The notes: generated by a model from the letters alone, not told the origin. A stretch of DNA of 64,000 nucleotides from Oscillospiraceae bacterium (GCA_017540645.1 JAFYAQ010000017.1:1-64000); one strand, 5' to 3'; positions 1 through 9,801 are shown, counted from the first letter of the stretch. A program made the numbers and translations.

Positions 1-312
1 ATGGGAATGAAGATTCGTAAAGATGACAAGGTAGTCGTCCTGTCCGGCCGCGACAAGGGCAAGGAGGGCAAGGTCCTCTCCGCCGACCCCAAGAACGGCA
101 AGCTCATCGTGGAAGGCGTGCTGGTGGCCTCCCGTCACCAGAAGCCCCGCCGTCAGGGCGAGGAGGGCGGTATCATCAAGCGTGAGACCCCCATCTACGC
201 CAGCAAGGTCATGCTGATCTGCCCCAAGTGCGGCAAGCCCACCCGCGTGGGCCACGCCTTTGCGGACGGCAAGAAACTGCGCGCCTGCAAAAAGTGCGGC
301 GCCAGCTTTTGA
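1..312 (+). CDS. rplX: 50S ribosomal protein L24 (uL24)
   Basis: Large-subunit protein uL24, an early 23S rRNA assembly initiator. A KOW motif covers about residues 8-34 (VVVLSGRDKGKEGKV). The C-terminus has two CxxC pairs (C74/C77 and C96/C99) that would form a zinc ribbon. The 103-aa length is normal. The window opens exactly on the first ATG; a second in-frame ATG lies six bases later and cannot be excluded, because any ribosome binding site is outside the window. This is the first visible gene of an spc-type ribosomal operon, 22 bases ahead of rplE. The rest of the S10/spc cluster is presumably upstream. Confidence 0.95.
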   Translation: MGMKIRKDDKVVVLSGRDKGKEGKVLSADPKNGKLIVEGVLVASRHQKPRRQGEEGGIIKRETPIYASKVMLICPKCGKPTRVGHAFADGKKLRACKKCGASF

Positions 313-334
313 GAGAGGAGAGTGACAGATCATT

Positions 335-886
335 ATGGCATACGTTGCAAGTCTGAAGAAGCAGTATAATGAGCAGGTCGCTCCCGCTCTGATGAAGAAG
401 TTCCAGTACAAGTCCACCATGCAGATCCCCCGCCTGGACAAGATCGTTGTGTCCGTGGGCTGCGGCGACTGCAAGGACAACGCCAAGATGCTGGAGTCCG
501 TGATCAAGGACATCAGCGCCATCACCGGTCAGCACGCGGTGGCCACCGTGGCCCGCAAGAGCGTGGCCAACTTCAAGCTCCGCGAGGGCATGAAGGTCGG
601 CGTGAAGGTCACCCTCCGGCAGGACCGGATGTGGGAGTTCCTGGACCGCCTGTTCAACGTGGCGCTCCCCCGTGTGCGCGACTTCCGCGGCATTTCCGCC
701 GACGCCTTCGACGGCCGGGGCAACTACTCCCTGGGCCTGAAGGAGCAGATCATCTTCCCCGAGATCGAGTACGACAAGATCGAAAAGCTCCGGGGCATGA
801 ACATCGCCATCTGCACCACCGCCAAGACCGATGAGGAGGCCCGCGAGCTGCTGCGCGCGCTGGGCGCTCCCTTCGCCAACGACTAA
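335..886 (+). CDS. rplE: 50S ribosomal protein L5 (uL5)
   Basis: uL5 binds 5S rRNA in the central protuberance of the large subunit. The 183-aa product has the family signature [14 protein letters not shown] near residue 130, then the [11 protein letters not shown] segment. The length is a few residues above the usual 179. A purine-rich AGAGGAGAG precedes the ATG. It sits between rplX and rpsN as in the standard spc operon. Nothing in it is unusual. Confidence 0.97.
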   Translation: MAYVASLKKQYNEQVAPALMKKFQYKSTMQIPRLDKIVVSVGCGDCKDNAKMLESVIKDISAITGQHAVATVARKSVANFKLREGMKVGVKVTLRQDRMWEFLDRLFNVALPRVRDFRGISADAFDGRGNYSLGLKEQIIFPEIEYDKIEKLRGMNIAICTTAKTDEEARELLRALGAPFAND

Positions 887-900
887 GGAGGAGAAAGAAA

Positions 901-1086
901 ATGGCTAAACTTTCCATGAAGCTCAAGCAGGCGCGCGAGCCCAAGTTCTCCACCCGTCGCTACAACCGCTGCAAGATCTGCGGCCGCCCCCACGCCTATC
1001 TCCGGGACTACGGCATCTGCCGTATCTGCTTCCGTGAGCTGGCCTACAAGGGCCAGATCCCCGGCGTAAAGAAGTCTTCCTGGTAA
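901..1086 (+). CDS. rpsN: 30S ribosomal protein S14 type Z (uS14)
   Basis: uS14 of the short zinc-binding form (61 aa), which assembles into the head of the 30S subunit. The four zinc cysteines are present as C24-x2-C27 and C40-x2-C43. This form is known from Firmicutes and can be swapped in some species for a zinc-free paralogue under zinc limitation; no paralogue is visible here. GGAGG lies about ten bases before the ATG. A long gap of 172 bases follows before rpsH, unusual inside this tightly packed operon. Confidence 0.97.
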   Translation: MAKLSMKLKQAREPKFSTRRYNRCKICGRPHAYLRDYGICRICFRELAYKGQIPGVKKSSW

Positions 1087-1258
1087 GACTTCACCCCGCC
1101 CGCCCCGCCTCCGGAAATGCCCGGGGGCGGGGGAGGGCGTCGATTCATGTTTAAAAGGATGACGAAAGGCCGCGGTCAATCAGGTATTGACGCGGAACCT
1201 CGCCGCCTGAACCGGAAGCCGAAAGCTCCGGTAACTCTAATAAGGAGGAAAAGACCCC
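1087..1258 (+). other. Structured gap inside the spc operon (rpsN-rpsH)
   Basis: Most neighbouring gaps are 1-22 bases. This one holds a GC-rich stem formed by about 1097-1109 and 1126-1139, and a second hairpin, 1170-1180 pairing with 1185-1195 around a CAGG loop with one bulge. The rpsH ribosome binding site (AAGGAGG) follows. No T-run supports a terminator. It may be an internal regulatory or processing element for rpsH; S8 is a known autoregulator in E. coli, but I cannot show an S8 site here. Confidence 0.4.
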
Positions 1259-1657
1259 ATGCAAATCACCGACCCCATTGCCGACATGCTGACCCGGATC
1301 CGGAACGCCGGAGTGGCCAAGCATGAAACCGTGGACGTGCCCTCTTCCAAGATGAAGAAGGCCATCGCCGACATCCTGCTGAGCGAGGGCTACATCAAGT
1401 CCTATCAGCTGGTGGACGACGGGACCCAGGGCATCATCCGCATCACTCTCAAGTATCTCCCCGGCAAGGAGAAGGCCATCCAGGGCCTGAAGAGAGTTTC
1501 CAAGCCCGGCCTGCGTGTGTACGCCGGCGCCGACGAGCTGCCCCGCGTCCTGAAGGGACTGGGCATCGCCATCATCTCCACCTCCAAGGGCATCATGACC
1601 GACAAGCAGGCTCGCGCCCAGCACGTCGGCGGCGAAGTCCTGGCGTTCGTGTGGTAA
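1259..1657 (+). CDS. rpsH: 30S ribosomal protein S8 (uS8)
   Basis: uS8 binds the central domain of 16S rRNA and is needed for platform assembly. The 132-aa product opens with the typical [17 protein letters not shown] and ends in the conserved region [13 protein letters not shown] followed by [16 protein letters not shown] precedes the ATG. In E. coli this protein represses the spc operon by binding its own mRNA, which makes the structured gap just upstream of interest. Length and sequence are ordinary. Confidence 0.97.
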   Translation: MQITDPIADMLTRIRNAGVAKHETVDVPSSKMKKAIADILLSEGYIKSYQLVDDGTQGIIRITLKYLPGKEKAIQGLKRVSKPGLRVYAGADELPRVLKGLGIAIISTSKGIMTDKQARAQHVGGEVLAFVW

Positions 1658-1672
1658 GGGAGGAGAGAGAAC

Positions 1673-2215
1673 ATGTCACGAATCGGTAGAACTCCCATCG
1701 CGATTCCCGCCGGCGTGGAAGTCACCCTCGGCGAGAATAATCACGTCACTGTCAAAGGCCCCAAGGGCACGGTGGAGCGCACGCTCAACCCCCACATGAC
1801 CCTGGAGCTGGAGAACGGACACCTTCTTGTCAAGCGCCCCAACGATGAGCAGGAGATGCGCGCCATGCACGGCCTGACCCGCGCTCTGCTCCACGACATG
1901 GTGGTGGGCGTGTCCGAGGGCTTCTCCAAGACGCTGGAGATCCAGGGCATCGGCTACCGCGCCGCCAAGGAAGGCAACAATCTGGTGATGAACCTGGGCT
2001 TCAGCCATCAGGTCATCGTCCCCGAGATCGAGGGCATCACCATTGAGGTGCCCGACGCCAACCATGTGGTCATCAAGGGCATCGACAAGCAGAAGGTCGG
2101 CCAGTTTGCTGCTGACACCCGCAAGAAGCGTCCCCCCGAGCCCTACAAGGGCAAGGGCATCCGCTATCAGGGCGAGGTTGTCCGCATCAAAGAAGGCAAG
2201 ACCGGTGCGAAATAA
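1673..2215 (+). CDS. rplF: 50S ribosomal protein L6 (uL6)
   Basis: uL6 lies near the factor-binding site of the large subunit. The 180-aa product begins MSRIGRTPIAIPAGVEV and contains the signature PPEPYKGKGIRY near residue 150, both diagnostic. GGGAGGAG precedes the ATG. It is two tandem repeats of the L6 fold, with normal length. It is followed after 14 bases by rplR. Confidence 0.97.
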   Translation: MSRIGRTPIAIPAGVEVTLGENNHVTVKGPKGTVERTLNPHMTLELENGHLLVKRPNDEQEMRAMHGLTRALLHDMVVGVSEGFSKTLEIQGIGYRAAKEGNNLVMNLGFSHQVIVPEIEGITIEVPDANHVVIKGIDKQKVGQFAADTRKKRPPEPYKGKGIRYQGEVVRIKEGKTGAK

Positions 2216-2229
2216 GGAGGTACGTCTGA

Positions 2230-2589
2230 ATGGTTAACAGACCGAATACCGCTGCCCAGCGCAAAATGCGCCACGCCCGTGTCCGCGGCAAGATCTCCGG
2301 CACCCCGGAGCGTCCCCGGCTGTGCGTATTCCGCAGCGAGTGCAATATCTATGCCCAGATCATCGACGATGTGGCCGGCAACACCCTGGTGTCCGCCTCT
2401 ACCGTTGAGAAGGCTTTCGAGGGCAAGGGCGGCAACGTGGAAGCCGCCAAGAAGATCGGCGCTCTGATCGCTGAGCGCGCCGTGGAGAAGGGCATCAAGG
2501 ACGTGGTCTTCGACCGCGGCGGCTATATCTACCACGGACGCGTCAAGGCTCTGGCCGAGGCTGCCCGCGAGGGCGGTCTGCAGTTCTAA
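2230..2589 (+). CDS. rplR: 50S ribosomal protein L18 (uL18)
   Basis: uL18 binds 5S rRNA together with uL5. The 119-aa product has the basic N-terminus and the conserved [20 protein letters not shown] segment around residue 35, and ends with [20 protein letters not shown] lies upstream of the ATG, starting in the last base of the rplF stop codon. Its place between rplF and rpsE is canonical. Confidence 0.97.
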   Translation: MVNRPNTAAQRKMRHARVRGKISGTPERPRLCVFRSECNIYAQIIDDVAGNTLVSASTVEKAFEGKGGNVEAAKKIGALIAERAVEKGIKDVVFDRGGYIYHGRVKALAEAAREGGLQF

Positions 2590-2609
2590 GCGGGAGGAGG
2601 AAACGAATT

Positions 2610-3140
2610 ATGGCTTACAACAATGATCGCCGCGACAATCGCCGCGGCCGTGAAGAGGGCAGCGAGCTGATCGAGAAGGTCGTTTCTCTCAACCGCGTCA
2701 GCAAGACCGTCAAGGGCGGCCGTGTCATGAAGTTCTCCGCGCTCATGGTCGTCGGTGACGGCAAGGGCAAGGTCGGCTTCGGCATGGGCAAGGCCGGCGA
2801 AGTCAGCGAAGCGATCCGCAAGGGCATCGAGGATGCCAAGAAGCACATGGAGACCATCACCCTCAGCGGCACCACCATTCCCCACGAGGTCATGGGCGCT
2901 TTCGGCGCCGGCCGCGTGCTGCTCAAGCCTGCCGCTCCCGGTACCGGCATCATCGCCGGCGGCGCCGTGCGTGCCGTGATGGAGGCCGCGGGCATCCGGG
3001 ATATCCGTGCCAAGTCCCTGCGCTCCAACAACCCCAATAACGTCGTCTCCGCCACCATGCAGGGCCTGCGTTCTCTGCGTGACGCCGAGCAGGTTTCCGT
3101 TTACCGGGGCAAGCCGGCGGACGAGCTGACGAAGGCGTAA
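2610..3140 (+). CDS. rpsE: 30S ribosomal protein S5 (uS5)
   Basis: uS5 contributes to decoding accuracy and mRNA entry. The product (176 aa) shows the N-terminal double-stranded RNA-binding domain ([19 protein letters not shown]) and the C-terminal S5 domain with [17 protein letters not shown] and the [14 protein letters not shown] loop. A GGGAGGAGG site precedes the ATG. It is followed by rpmD after 13 bases. Confidence 0.97.
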   Translation: MAYNNDRRDNRRGREEGSELIEKVVSLNRVSKTVKGGRVMKFSALMVVGDGKGKVGFGMGKAGEVSEAIRKGIEDAKKHMETITLSGTTIPHEVMGAFGAGRVLLKPAAPGTGIIAGGAVRAVMEAAGIRDIRAKSLRSNNPNNVVSATMQGLRSLRDAEQVSVYRGKPADELTKA

Positions 3141-3153
3141 GGAGGAAACAAAG

Positions 3154-3333
3154 ATGGCAAATCTGAAGATCAAGCTCGTCAAGAGCCTGAACGGCAGACT
3201 GGATAAACACATTGCCACTGCCAACTCCCTGGGTCTGTACAAGATCGGCAACGAGACGACCCAGCCCGACAATCCCCAGACCCGCGGCAAGATCGCCAAG
3301 ATCGGCTACCTGCTGCAGGTGACGGAAGAATAA
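3154..3333 (+). CDS. rpmD: 50S ribosomal protein L30 (uL30)
   Basis: A 59-aa reading frame begins MANLKIKLVKSLNGR, contains HIATANSLGLYKIG, and ends GYLLQVTEE, matching the short bacterial uL30. AAGGAGG sits about eight bases before the ATG. It occupies the standard slot between rpsE and rplO. uL30 is non-essential in some bacteria and absent from others; here it looks intact. Confidence 0.95.
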   Translation: MANLKIKLVKSLNGRLDKHIATANSLGLYKIGNETTQPDNPQTRGKIAKIGYLLQVTEE

Positions 3334-3345
3334 GGAGGCCCGAAC

Positions 3346-3786
3346 ATGTTTATGAACGAACTGTCCCCCGCTGAGGGCAGCACCCATGTTGCCAAGCGCA
3401 AGGGAAGAGGCATCGGCACCGGCAACGGCAAGACCGGCGGCCGCGGCCACAAGGGCCAGAAAGCCCGCTCCGGCGGCGGCGTCCGCATCGGATTTGAGGG
3501 CGGCCAGATGCCTCTGGCCCGCCGCATCCCCAAGCGCGGCTTCCACAATATCTTTGCCAAGCCCCTGACGAGCGTGAACGTCTCCGAACTGAACATCTTC
3601 GAGGACGGCGCGGTGGTGGACGCCAATGTGCTCCTGGCCGAGGGCGTGCTCTCCAAGTGCGCCAACGGCGTCAAGATCCTCGGCAACGGCGAACTCACCC
3701 GCAAGCTGACCGTGAAGGCAGCCGCTTTCTCGGAGAGCGCCAAGGAGAAGATCGAAGCTGCCGGAGGAAAGGCCGAGGTGGTGTAA
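3346..3786 (+). CDS. rplO: 50S ribosomal protein L15 (uL15)
   Basis: uL15 is a late-assembling protein that stabilises 23S rRNA. The 146-aa product has the glycine- and lysine-rich N-terminal extension typical of the family ([18 protein letters not shown]) and the RIPKRGFHN motif. Its TAA ends one base before the secY start, so translation is probably coupled. Confidence 0.96.
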   Translation: MFMNELSPAEGSTHVAKRKGRGIGTGNGKTGGRGHKGQKARSGGGVRIGFEGGQMPLARRIPKRGFHNIFAKPLTSVNVSELNIFEDGAVVDANVLLAEGVLSKCANGVKILGNGELTRKLTVKAAAFSESAKEKIEAAGGKAEVV

Positions 3787-3787
3787 G

Positions 3788-5074
3788 GTGTTCCAGACTT
3801 TCCGTAACGCATGGAAGATCGACGAACTGCGGCGGAAGATCCTTTTCACCCTGTTCATCATCCTCCTGTACCGGCTCGGCAACGCCGTGCCCGTGCCTTA
3901 TGTGAACACGACCGCTCTTTCTCAGTATTTCCTGACACTGCAGAACACGGTCCTGGGCCTGTATAACACCATGTCCGGCGGAGCCTTCTCCGTCGCAACG
4001 ATCTTTGCGCTGAGCATCCAGCCCTATATCAACGCCTCCATCATCATCCAGCTCCTGTGCGTGGCCATCCCCGCCCTGGAGCGGCTGAGCAAGGAAGGCG
4101 GCGAGGAGGGCCGGAAGAAGATCGCCTCCATCACCCGGTATTCCACCGTGGCCATCGGCCTGCTGCAGGGCTTCGGCTACTTCATGCTGATGAGGAACAA
4201 CGGCCTTCTGGCCGCCGACGCCCCCGCGGTCTGGGCGGGCATCGTCATCGTGATGACCTTCACCGCCGGCTCCGCCCTGGTCATGTGGCTGGGCGAGCAG
4301 ATCAATGAATTCGGCATCGGCAACGGTATCTCCATCATCCTGTTTGCCAGTATCGTCAGCCGCTTCCCCACGGGCGTGGGCAACCTGATCAACAAGGCCA
4401 TCCAGGGAAATCTCTCCTGGATCGCCACGATCCTGATGCTTCTGGGCGCCCTGTGCATGATCGTGCTGATCGTGCTGGTGAACGACGCGGAGCGCCGCAT
4501 CCCGGTGCAGTACGCCAAGCGCGTGGTGGGCCGTAAGATGTACGGCGGCCAGGCTACCCACCTTCCCATGAAGGTGAACATGTCCGGCGTCATGCCCATC
4601 ATCTTCGCCCAGTCCATCGCCTCCCTGCCGGCCACCATCATCGCGCTGGCCGGCGGCAGTCAGGACGGATGGTTCCTGCGGAACTTCAACTCCGGCACCA
4701 TCCCCTACGCCATCGTTTACTTCCTGCTGATCCTCTTCTTCGCGTACTTCTACGCCACCATCCAGTTCAACCCCGTGGAGGTGGCCAACAACCTGAAGAA
4801 GAACGGCGGATTTATCCCGGGCTACCGTCCCGGCAAGCCCACCAGTGACTTCATCCAGAAGGTCCTGAACAAGATCACCCTCTTCGGCGCCGTTTATCTT
4901 GGCATCATCGCCTGCGTGCCCATCATCATCAGCGCCTGCTCCAAGGCCGCTGCCAATACGGGCATCTCTCTGGGCGGCACCTCCATCATCATCGTGATCG
5001 GCGTTGCCATCGAGACCGTGCAGGCGCTGGAGAACCAGATGCTCATGCGCCACTATAAGGGCTTCCTGGAATAA
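3788..5074 (+). CDS. secY: Preprotein translocase subunit SecY
   Basis: SecY forms the protein-conducting channel of the Sec translocon in the cytoplasmic membrane. The 428-aa product begins with [18 protein letters not shown], has ten predicted membrane segments, the plug-region sequence [25 protein letters not shown], split here by TM2, and the cytoplasmic [15 protein letters not shown] loop. Translation appears to start at GTG one base after rplO. The nearest GGAGG is about 20 bases away inside rplO, so coupling to rplO is likely. The spc-operon position is canonical. Confidence 0.96.
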   Translation: MFQTFRNAWKIDELRRKILFTLFIILLYRLGNAVPVPYVNTTALSQYFLTLQNTVLGLYNTMSGGAFSVATIFALSIQPYINASIIIQLLCVAIPALERLSKEGGEEGRKKIASITRYSTVAIGLLQGFGYFMLMRNNGLLAADAPAVWAGIVIVMTFTAGSALVMWLGEQINEFGIGNGISIILFASIVSRFPTGVGNLINKAIQGNLSWIATILMLLGALCMIVLIVLVNDAERRIPVQYAKRVVGRKMYGGQATHLPMKVNMSGVMPIIFAQSIASLPATIIALAGGSQDGWFLRNFNSGTIPYAIVYFLLILFFAYFYATIQFNPVEVANNLKKNGGFIPGYRPGKPTSDFIQKVLNKITLFGAVYLGIIACVPIIISACSKAAANTGISLGGTSIIIVIGVAIETVQALENQMLMRHYKGFLE

Positions 5075-5087
5075 GGAGGAAAAGGCT

Positions 5088-5726
5088 GTGAAAATGATTC
5101 TTCTCGGCGCCCCCGGCGCCGGAAAAGGAACTCAGGCCGAGGTCCTCTCCAAGAAGCTGGGTATTCCCACCATCTCCACCGGCAACATGCTCCGCGCCGC
5201 CATCAGCAACGGCAGCGCCGTGGGCCTGGCCGCCAAGTCCTTTATGGACAAGGGCCAGCTGGTGCCGGACAGCGTGATCATTGACATCGTAAAAGAGCGC
5301 CTTGCCCAGCCGGACTGCCAGAAGGGCTTCATCCTGGACGGCATGCCCCGCACCATCCCCCAGGCCCAGGCACTGGAGGATGGGGGCGTGGAGCTTACCA
5401 CCGTGCTGTCCCTGGAGGTCTCCGACGAGGAGATCGTGGACCGTATGAGCGGGCGGCGGGTCTGCCCCAAGTGCGGCGCCACCTTCCATGTGGTCAGCCA
5501 TCCCCCCAAGACCGAGGGTGTGTGCGACAACTGCGGCGAAGGACTGATCATCCGCAAGGACGACGCCAAAGAAACCGTACTGGATCGCTTGAACGTCTAC
5601 CACAGCCAGACCGAGCCCCTGAAGGACTTCTACGCCCGGCGGGGACTGCTGATCTCCGTGGAAAACCAGGGATCCATTGAGGCTACCAGCCGCGCCATCT
5701 TCCGGGCCCTGGGAATCGGCGAATGA
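5088..5726 (+). CDS. adk: Adenylate kinase
   Basis: Adenylate kinase interconverts ATP + AMP and 2 ADP in the cytoplasm. The P-loop GAPGAGKGT lies at residues 7-15, and DGMPRT marks the AMP/ATP site. The LID domain is the long zinc-binding form with C126/C129 and C146/C149. I chose the GTG at 5088 because GGAGG lies eight bases upstream; the ATG six bases later is an alternative. The product is 212 aa. Its TGA overlaps the map ATG. Confidence 0.95.
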   Translation: MKMILLGAPGAGKGTQAEVLSKKLGIPTISTGNMLRAAISNGSAVGLAAKSFMDKGQLVPDSVIIDIVKERLAQPDCQKGFILDGMPRTIPQAQALEDGGVELTTVLSLEVSDEEIVDRMSGRRVCPKCGATFHVVSHPPKTEGVCDNCGEGLIIRKDDAKETVLDRLNVYHSQTEPLKDFYARRGLLISVENQGSIEATSRAIFRALGIGE

Positions 5727-6490
5727 TGATTACGATCAAGTCCAGCAGAGAGATCGAGCTGATGCGCCAGACGTGCAGGATTGCCGCCGGCGCACGGAGC
5801 GTTGGCCGCCAGGCCATACGCGACGGACTGACCACCAAAGAGATCAATCGGGCCGCCCATGAGTATATCGTGAAATCCGGCGCTGTCCCGACCCAGATCG
5901 GGTTTGAGGGATATCCCGCGGCGACCTGCATTTCCGTCAATGACGAGGTCATCCACGGCATTCCGGGCAAGAGAGTCGTCCGCAACGGGGACATCGTCTC
6001 CGTGGACCTGTGTACTACCTGGAAAGGTTTTGTGGGAGACTGCGCGGGCACCTTCCCCTGCGGGGAGGTGAGTCCGGAGGCCCGGCGGCTGATGGACACG
6101 GCGCGCAAGGCCTTTTTCGAGGGCCTGAAGTACGCCAGACCCGGATATCGGATTTACGATATCAGCGGCGCGGTCCAGGACTGCGTAGAGAGCGAAGGCT
6201 TCAGCGTGGTGCGCGCCTTTGTGGGCCACGGGATCGGACGGAGCATGCATGAGGACCCGGAGGTCCCCAACTACCGTCCGGACCGCCGCTCCGGCGGCAA
6301 CCCCAGACTGGTGAAGGGCATGACGATCTGCATCGAGCCCATGATCACCGCCGGGGACTACGACGTACGCATCCTGAACGACGGATGGACCGTAGTGACG
6401 ACGGACCACTCCCTGGCCGCCCACTACGAAAACACGGTCCTGATCACGGACGGGGAACCCGAAATTCTGACTATGTCAGACGATATCTGA
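5723..6490 (+). CDS. map: Methionine aminopeptidase, type I
   Basis: Removes the initiator methionine from nascent proteins. The metal ligands of type I enzymes are visible: Asp in SVDL, Asp in GDCAGTF, His in GHGIG, Glu in CIEPM and Glu in YENTV. The substrate His lies in [11 protein letters not shown]. The 255-aa product lacks the N-terminal zinc-finger extension of some type Ic enzymes. The ATG overlaps the adk stop (ATGA), so the two are translationally coupled. The adk-map-infA order is typical. Confidence 0.96.
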   Translation: MMITIKSSREIELMRQTCRIAAGARSVGRQAIRDGLTTKEINRAAHEYIVKSGAVPTQIGFEGYPAATCISVNDEVIHGIPGKRVVRNGDIVSVDLCTTWKGFVGDCAGTFPCGEVSPEARRLMDTARKAFFEGLKYARPGYRIYDISGAVQDCVESEGFSVVRAFVGHGIGRSMHEDPEVPNYRPDRRSGGNPRLVKGMTICIEPMITAGDYDVRILNDGWTVVTTDHSLAAHYENTVLITDGEPEILTMSDDI

Positions 6491-6504
6491 AGGAGGGGAC
6501 AGTT

Positions 6505-6723
6505 TTGGCGAAAGACGATATGATCGAGCTGGAGGGGACAGTGGTTGAGTCCCTGCCCAACACCATGTTCCAGGTGGACATTGGCAACGGGCATACCATC
6601 CTGGCCCACATTTCCGGAAAGCTCCGCATGAATTTTATCCGCATCCTGCCCGGCGACAAGGTGACGGTTCAGATGAGTCCTTACGATCTGACCCGGGGCC
6701 GCATCACCTGGCGATCCAAGTAA
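6505..6723 (+). CDS. infA: Translation initiation factor IF-1
   Basis: IF-1 binds the A site of the 30S subunit during initiation. The 72-aa product matches the family almost end to end, with [19 protein letters not shown] and the terminal [15 protein letters not shown]. Translation starts at a TTG ([10 protein letters not shown] follows), supported by AGGAGGGG about nine bases upstream. The upstream extension of this frame overlaps map and is not needed. A rare start codon on such an essential gene is common in this operon in Firmicutes. Confidence 0.95.
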   Translation: MAKDDMIELEGTVVESLPNTMFQVDIGNGHTILAHISGKLRMNFIRILPGDKVTVQMSPYDLTRGRITWRSK

Positions 6724-6752
6724 AGCGCCTATTTAATTAAGGAGGGCCAACC

Positions 6753-6866
6753 ATGAAAGTGCGTCCCAGTGTGAAGCCCATGTGCGAGAAGTGCAAGATC
6801 ATCAAGCGCAAGGGCAAAGTCATGTGCATCTGCGAGAACCCCAAGCACAAGCAGCGTCAGGGCTGA
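6753..6866 (+). CDS. rpmJ: 50S ribosomal protein L36 (bL36), zinc type
   Basis: A 37-aa frame begins [15 protein letters not shown] and ends NPKHKQRQG, the typical size and sequence of bL36. The zinc ligands C11, C14, C27 and H32 are present, so this is the zinc-binding form. AAGGAGGG precedes the ATG. It lies between infA and rpsM, as in most Firmicutes. Confidence 0.96.
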   Translation: MKVRPSVKPMCEKCKIIKRKGKVMCICENPKHKQRQG

Positions 6867-6985
6867 GCGCAGAATTTATTCAAAATTTGTAATAAGGGCA
6901 TACGCTTTAGGGCGAGCCTTATCTATGCCAAAGGCTCTCGACATGCCCCAAATGGCATAAGATCATTGAAAGGAATGATTTAGAC
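6867..6985 (+). other. 119-base gap ahead of rpsM, possible leader
   Basis: The gap between rpmJ and rpsM contains a possible long-range pairing of GGCATA (6898-6903) with TATGCC (6924-6929), and a short hairpin ATGCC/GGCAT at 6943-6958. The rpsM ribosome binding site (AAAGGAATG) follows. No clear promoter or T-run is visible. It may be an internal regulatory or RNA-processing site for the alpha part of the operon, but I have no specific assignment. Confidence 0.3.
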
Positions 6986-7354
6986 ATGGCACGAATTGCC
7001 GGCGTTGACCTGCCCAGAGATAAGAGAATCGAGATCGGTCTCACTTATGTTTTCGGTATCGGCAGAACAAGCGCAAAGAAGATCCTGGAGGAGACCGGGA
7101 TCAATCCCGACACCCGCGTCCGCGACCTCACCGATGAGGAAGAGGCCAAGATCCGTGAGTGCATCGACAAGGAGTTCATCGTGGAAGGCGATCTGCGCCG
7201 CCAGGTGGCTCTGAACATCAAGAACCTGACCGAGATCGGTTCCTACCGTGGCCAGCGGCACCGCAAGGGCCTTCCCGTCCGCGGCCAGCGGAGCAAGACC
7301 AACGCCCGTACCCGCAAGGGTCCGAAGCACACCATCGCCAATAAGAAGAAGTAA
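6986..7354 (+). CDS. rpsM: 30S ribosomal protein S13 (uS13)
   Basis: uS13 sits at the head of the 30S subunit and contacts the P-site tRNA and the 50S subunit. The 122-aa product begins [21 protein letters not shown], carries the helix-hairpin-helix [16 protein letters not shown], and ends with the basic tail [19 protein letters not shown]. The sequence is complete and ordinary. rpsK follows after 16 bases. Confidence 0.97.
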   Translation: MARIAGVDLPRDKRIEIGLTYVFGIGRTSAKKILEETGINPDTRVRDLTDEEEAKIRECIDKEFIVEGDLRRQVALNIKNLTEIGSYRGQRHRKGLPVRGQRSKTNARTRKGPKHTIANKKK

Positions 7355-7370
7355 GGGAGGGATTTGAACA

Positions 7371-7778
7371 ATGGCTGCTAACAACGCCCAGAAGGGCAAA
7401 AAGGTTCGTACCCGCCGCAGAGAGCGGAAAAATATTGAGAAGGGCCAGGTTCATATCAGCTCTTCCTTCAACAACACCATGGTGACCATTACCGATACCC
7501 AGGGCAACGCCATCTCCTGGGCCTCCGCCGGCGGCATGGGCTTCCGCGGAAGCCGGAAGAGCACCCCGTTTGCCGCTCAGACCGCCTCCGAGACTGCGGC
7601 CCGCGCCGCCATGGAGCACGGCCTGAAGAGCGTGGAAGTCTTCGTCAAGGGCCCCGGCTCCGGACGTGAGGCTGCCATCCGCGCCCTGCAGACCGCCGGT
7701 CTGGAAGTCACGATGATCAAGGACGTTACGCCCATCCCCCACAACGGATGCCGTCCTCCGAAGCGTCGTCGCGTATAA
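7371..7778 (+). CDS. rpsK: 30S ribosomal protein S11 (uS11)
   Basis: uS11 forms part of the platform near the mRNA exit. The 135-aa product contains the conserved [16 protein letters not shown] and [19 protein letters not shown] segments and ends [12 protein letters not shown], which is the diagnostic C-terminus. GGGAGGG precedes the ATG. It is followed by rpsD after 19 bases. Confidence 0.97.
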   Translation: MAANNAQKGKKVRTRRRERKNIEKGQVHISSSFNNTMVTITDTQGNAISWASAGGMGFRGSRKSTPFAAQTASETAARAAMEHGLKSVEVFVKGPGSGREAAIRALQTAGLEVTMIKDVTPIPHNGCRPPKRRRV

Positions 7779-7797
7779 TTGAAGGAGGTAGAGTGTA

Positions 7798-8397
7798 ATG
7801 GCTAAGAACAGACAGCCCGTAGCAAAGCGCTGCAAGGCGCTGGGCATCAGCCCCGCCGCCATGGGCTATTACAAGAAAGAGACCACCCGCAACGCCCAGA
7901 ACCAGTCCCGGAAGAAGAAGTCCGAGTACGCCATGCAGCTGCAGGAAAAGCAGAAGGTCAAGTTCGTCTACGGCGTGCTGGAGAAGCAGTTCCGCGGCTA
8001 CTATGAGAAGGCCGAACGCATGTCCGGCAAGACCGGCGACAACCTGCTGATCCTGCTGGAGCGCCGGCTGGACAACGTGGTCTTCCGCATGGGCTACGCC
8101 GCCACCCGCCGCGAGGCCCGCCAGATGGTCACCCACGGCCACTTCACCGTGGACGGCAAGAATGTCAACATCCCCAGCTACCAGGTGAAGCCCGGCATGG
8201 TCATCGCTCTCAAGGAGAGCAGCCGCAGCATCGAGCGGTTCAAGACCAACGTCGAGGAGAACGCCTATCACACCATGCCCCGCTGGATGGAGTTCGACGC
8301 CGCCAACATGGTCGGTAAGATCGTCGCCATCCCCACCCGTGAGGACGTGGATCTGCCCATCGAGGAGCACCTGATCGTCGAGCTGTATTCTAAGTAA
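7798..8397 (+). CDS. rpsD: 30S ribosomal protein S4 (uS4)
   Basis: uS4 initiates 16S rRNA assembly and is a known translational repressor of its own operon in several bacteria. The 199-aa product has the S4 RNA-binding domain at about residues 90-150 (RLDNVVFRMGYAATRREARQ and VTHGHFTVDGKNVNIPSY). The N-terminus lacks the cysteine zinc motif (KRCKALGIS only), so it is the zinc-free type. AAGGAGG lies upstream. An 82-base gap with one small stem (8439-8444 with 8454-8459) separates it from rpoA. Confidence 0.96.
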   Translation: MAKNRQPVAKRCKALGISPAAMGYYKKETTRNAQNQSRKKKSEYAMQLQEKQKVKFVYGVLEKQFRGYYEKAERMSGKTGDNLLILLERRLDNVVFRMGYAATRREARQMVTHGHFTVDGKNVNIPSYQVKPGMVIALKESSRSIERFKTNVEENAYHTMPRWMEFDAANMVGKIVAIPTREDVDLPIEEHLIVELYSK

Positions 8398-8479
8398 TAC
8401 CCCGCCTGATTGGTAAGCTGATCCATTGCGCACTGCGGCGTCCCTCTCTATGACGCCGACATTTTAAGGAGGGTACTAC

Positions 8480-9436
8480 ATGATCGAAATTGAGAAGCCG
8501 CGTATCGAGTGCATTGAATCTCCTGCGGAAGAATCCTACGGCAGATTCATTGTGGAGCCTCTGGAGCGCGGCTACGGCACGACACTGGGCAATTCCCTGC
8601 GGCGTGTGCTTCTCTCCTCTCTTCCCGGCACAGCCGTTACCCGGATCAAGATCGCCGGGGTCCAGCATGAATTCACCACTATCCCCGGCATCACCGAGGA
8701 TGTGACGGAGATCGTCCTCAATGTGAAGGGCATCATCGCCCGCCTCTACAGCGAGGGCGCCAAGACGGTCTATATCGAGGCCTCCGGCGAGGGCGAAGTC
8801 ACCGCCGGCGACATCAAGGCTGACAGCGAGGTGGAGATCCTCAATCCGGAGCACCACATCGCCACCCTGGGCCCCAACGCTTCTCTGTCCATGGAGCTGA
8901 CGGTGGACCACGGCCGGGGCTATGTGACTGCCGAGCACAACAAACTTACCACCCCCGTGCTGGGCACCATCCCCGTGGATTCCATCTATTCCCCCATCCT
9001 CAAGGTCAACTACACCGTGGAGAACACCCGTGTGGGCAACCAGACGGACTACGACAAGCTGACCATCGAGGTTTGGACGGACAAGACCATCACCGCTCGG
9101 GATGCCCTTTCTCTGGGCGCCAAGATCCTGGTGGACCACTTCACCCTCTTCACCGACCTCTCGGATGCCGCCGGCAGCCAGAGCGTGGTGGTGGAGCGGC
9201 AGGAGCAGCCCCGGGACCAGGTGCTGGAGATGACCATTGAGGAGCTGGATCTGTCGGTCCGCAGCTTCAACTGCCTGAAGCGCGCCAACATCAACACGGT
9301 GGAGGATCTGATTTCCAAGACCGAAGAAGAGATGATCAAGGTCCGCAACCTGGGCCGCAAGTCCCTGGAAGAAGTGGAGCACAAGCTGGCCATGATGGGC
9401 CTGTCCCTGGCCAGCGACGACAACAATAACCAGTAA
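8480..9436 (+). CDS. rpoA: DNA-directed RNA polymerase subunit alpha
   Basis: The alpha dimer is the assembly scaffold of RNA polymerase. The 318-aa product has the N-terminal assembly domain ([20 protein letters not shown] near residue 25) and the C-terminal DNA- and activator-binding domain from about residue 250 ([19 protein letters not shown], then [11 protein letters not shown]). AAGGAGGG precedes the ATG. Its place between rpsD and rplQ is the canonical end of the alpha operon. Confidence 0.97.
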   Translation: MIEIEKPRIECIESPAEESYGRFIVEPLERGYGTTLGNSLRRVLLSSLPGTAVTRIKIAGVQHEFTTIPGITEDVTEIVLNVKGIIARLYSEGAKTVYIEASGEGEVTAGDIKADSEVEILNPEHHIATLGPNASLSMELTVDHGRGYVTAEHNKLTTPVLGTIPVDSIYSPILKVNYTVENTRVGNQTDYDKLTIEVWTDKTITARDALSLGAKILVDHFTLFTDLSDAAGSQSVVVERQEQPRDQVLEMTIEELDLSVRSFNCLKRANINTVEDLISKTEEEMIKVRNLGRKSLEEVEHKLAMMGLSLASDDNNNQ

Positions 9437-9453
9437 TTAGGAGGACTACACCA

Positions 9454-9795
9454 ATGCCTGCTTATAGAAAACTCGGTAAGACTACCGATCAGCGCATGGC
9501 AATGCTCCGCCAGCAGGTCACGGACCTCCTGGACAAGGGGCGCATGGAGACCACCGTCACCCGCGCCAAGGAGATCGCCCCCCTGGCGGAGGACATGATC
9601 ACCCTGGCCAAGAAGGGCGGCCTTGCCAACTACCGCGAGGCGCTGGCCTTCATCACCCGCGAGGACGTAGCCAAGCGTACCTTTGATGAGCTTTCCAAGA
9701 AGTATGCCGACCGGAACGGCGGCTACACCCGCATCACCCGCATCGGGGCCCGTCGGGGCGACAGTGCGGAGATGGCGGTCATCGAGCTTCTGTAA
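9454..9795 (+). CDS. rplQ: 50S ribosomal protein L17 (bL17)
   Basis: bL17 lies at the bottom of the large subunit near the tunnel exit. The 113-aa product begins MPAYRKLGKTTDQRMAMLR and ends with the typical YTRITRIGARRGDSAEMAVIELL. It is the last gene of the operon; a strong terminator follows at once. The energy-coupling-factor and truA genes that often follow rplQ in Firmicutes are not here. Confidence 0.97.
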   Translation: MPAYRKLGKTTDQRMAMLRQQVTDLLDKGRMETTVTRAKEIAPLAEDMITLAKKGGLANYREALAFITREDVAKRTFDELSKKYADRNGGYTRITRIGARRGDSAEMAVIELL

Positions 9796-9801
9796 AGAAA
9801 A

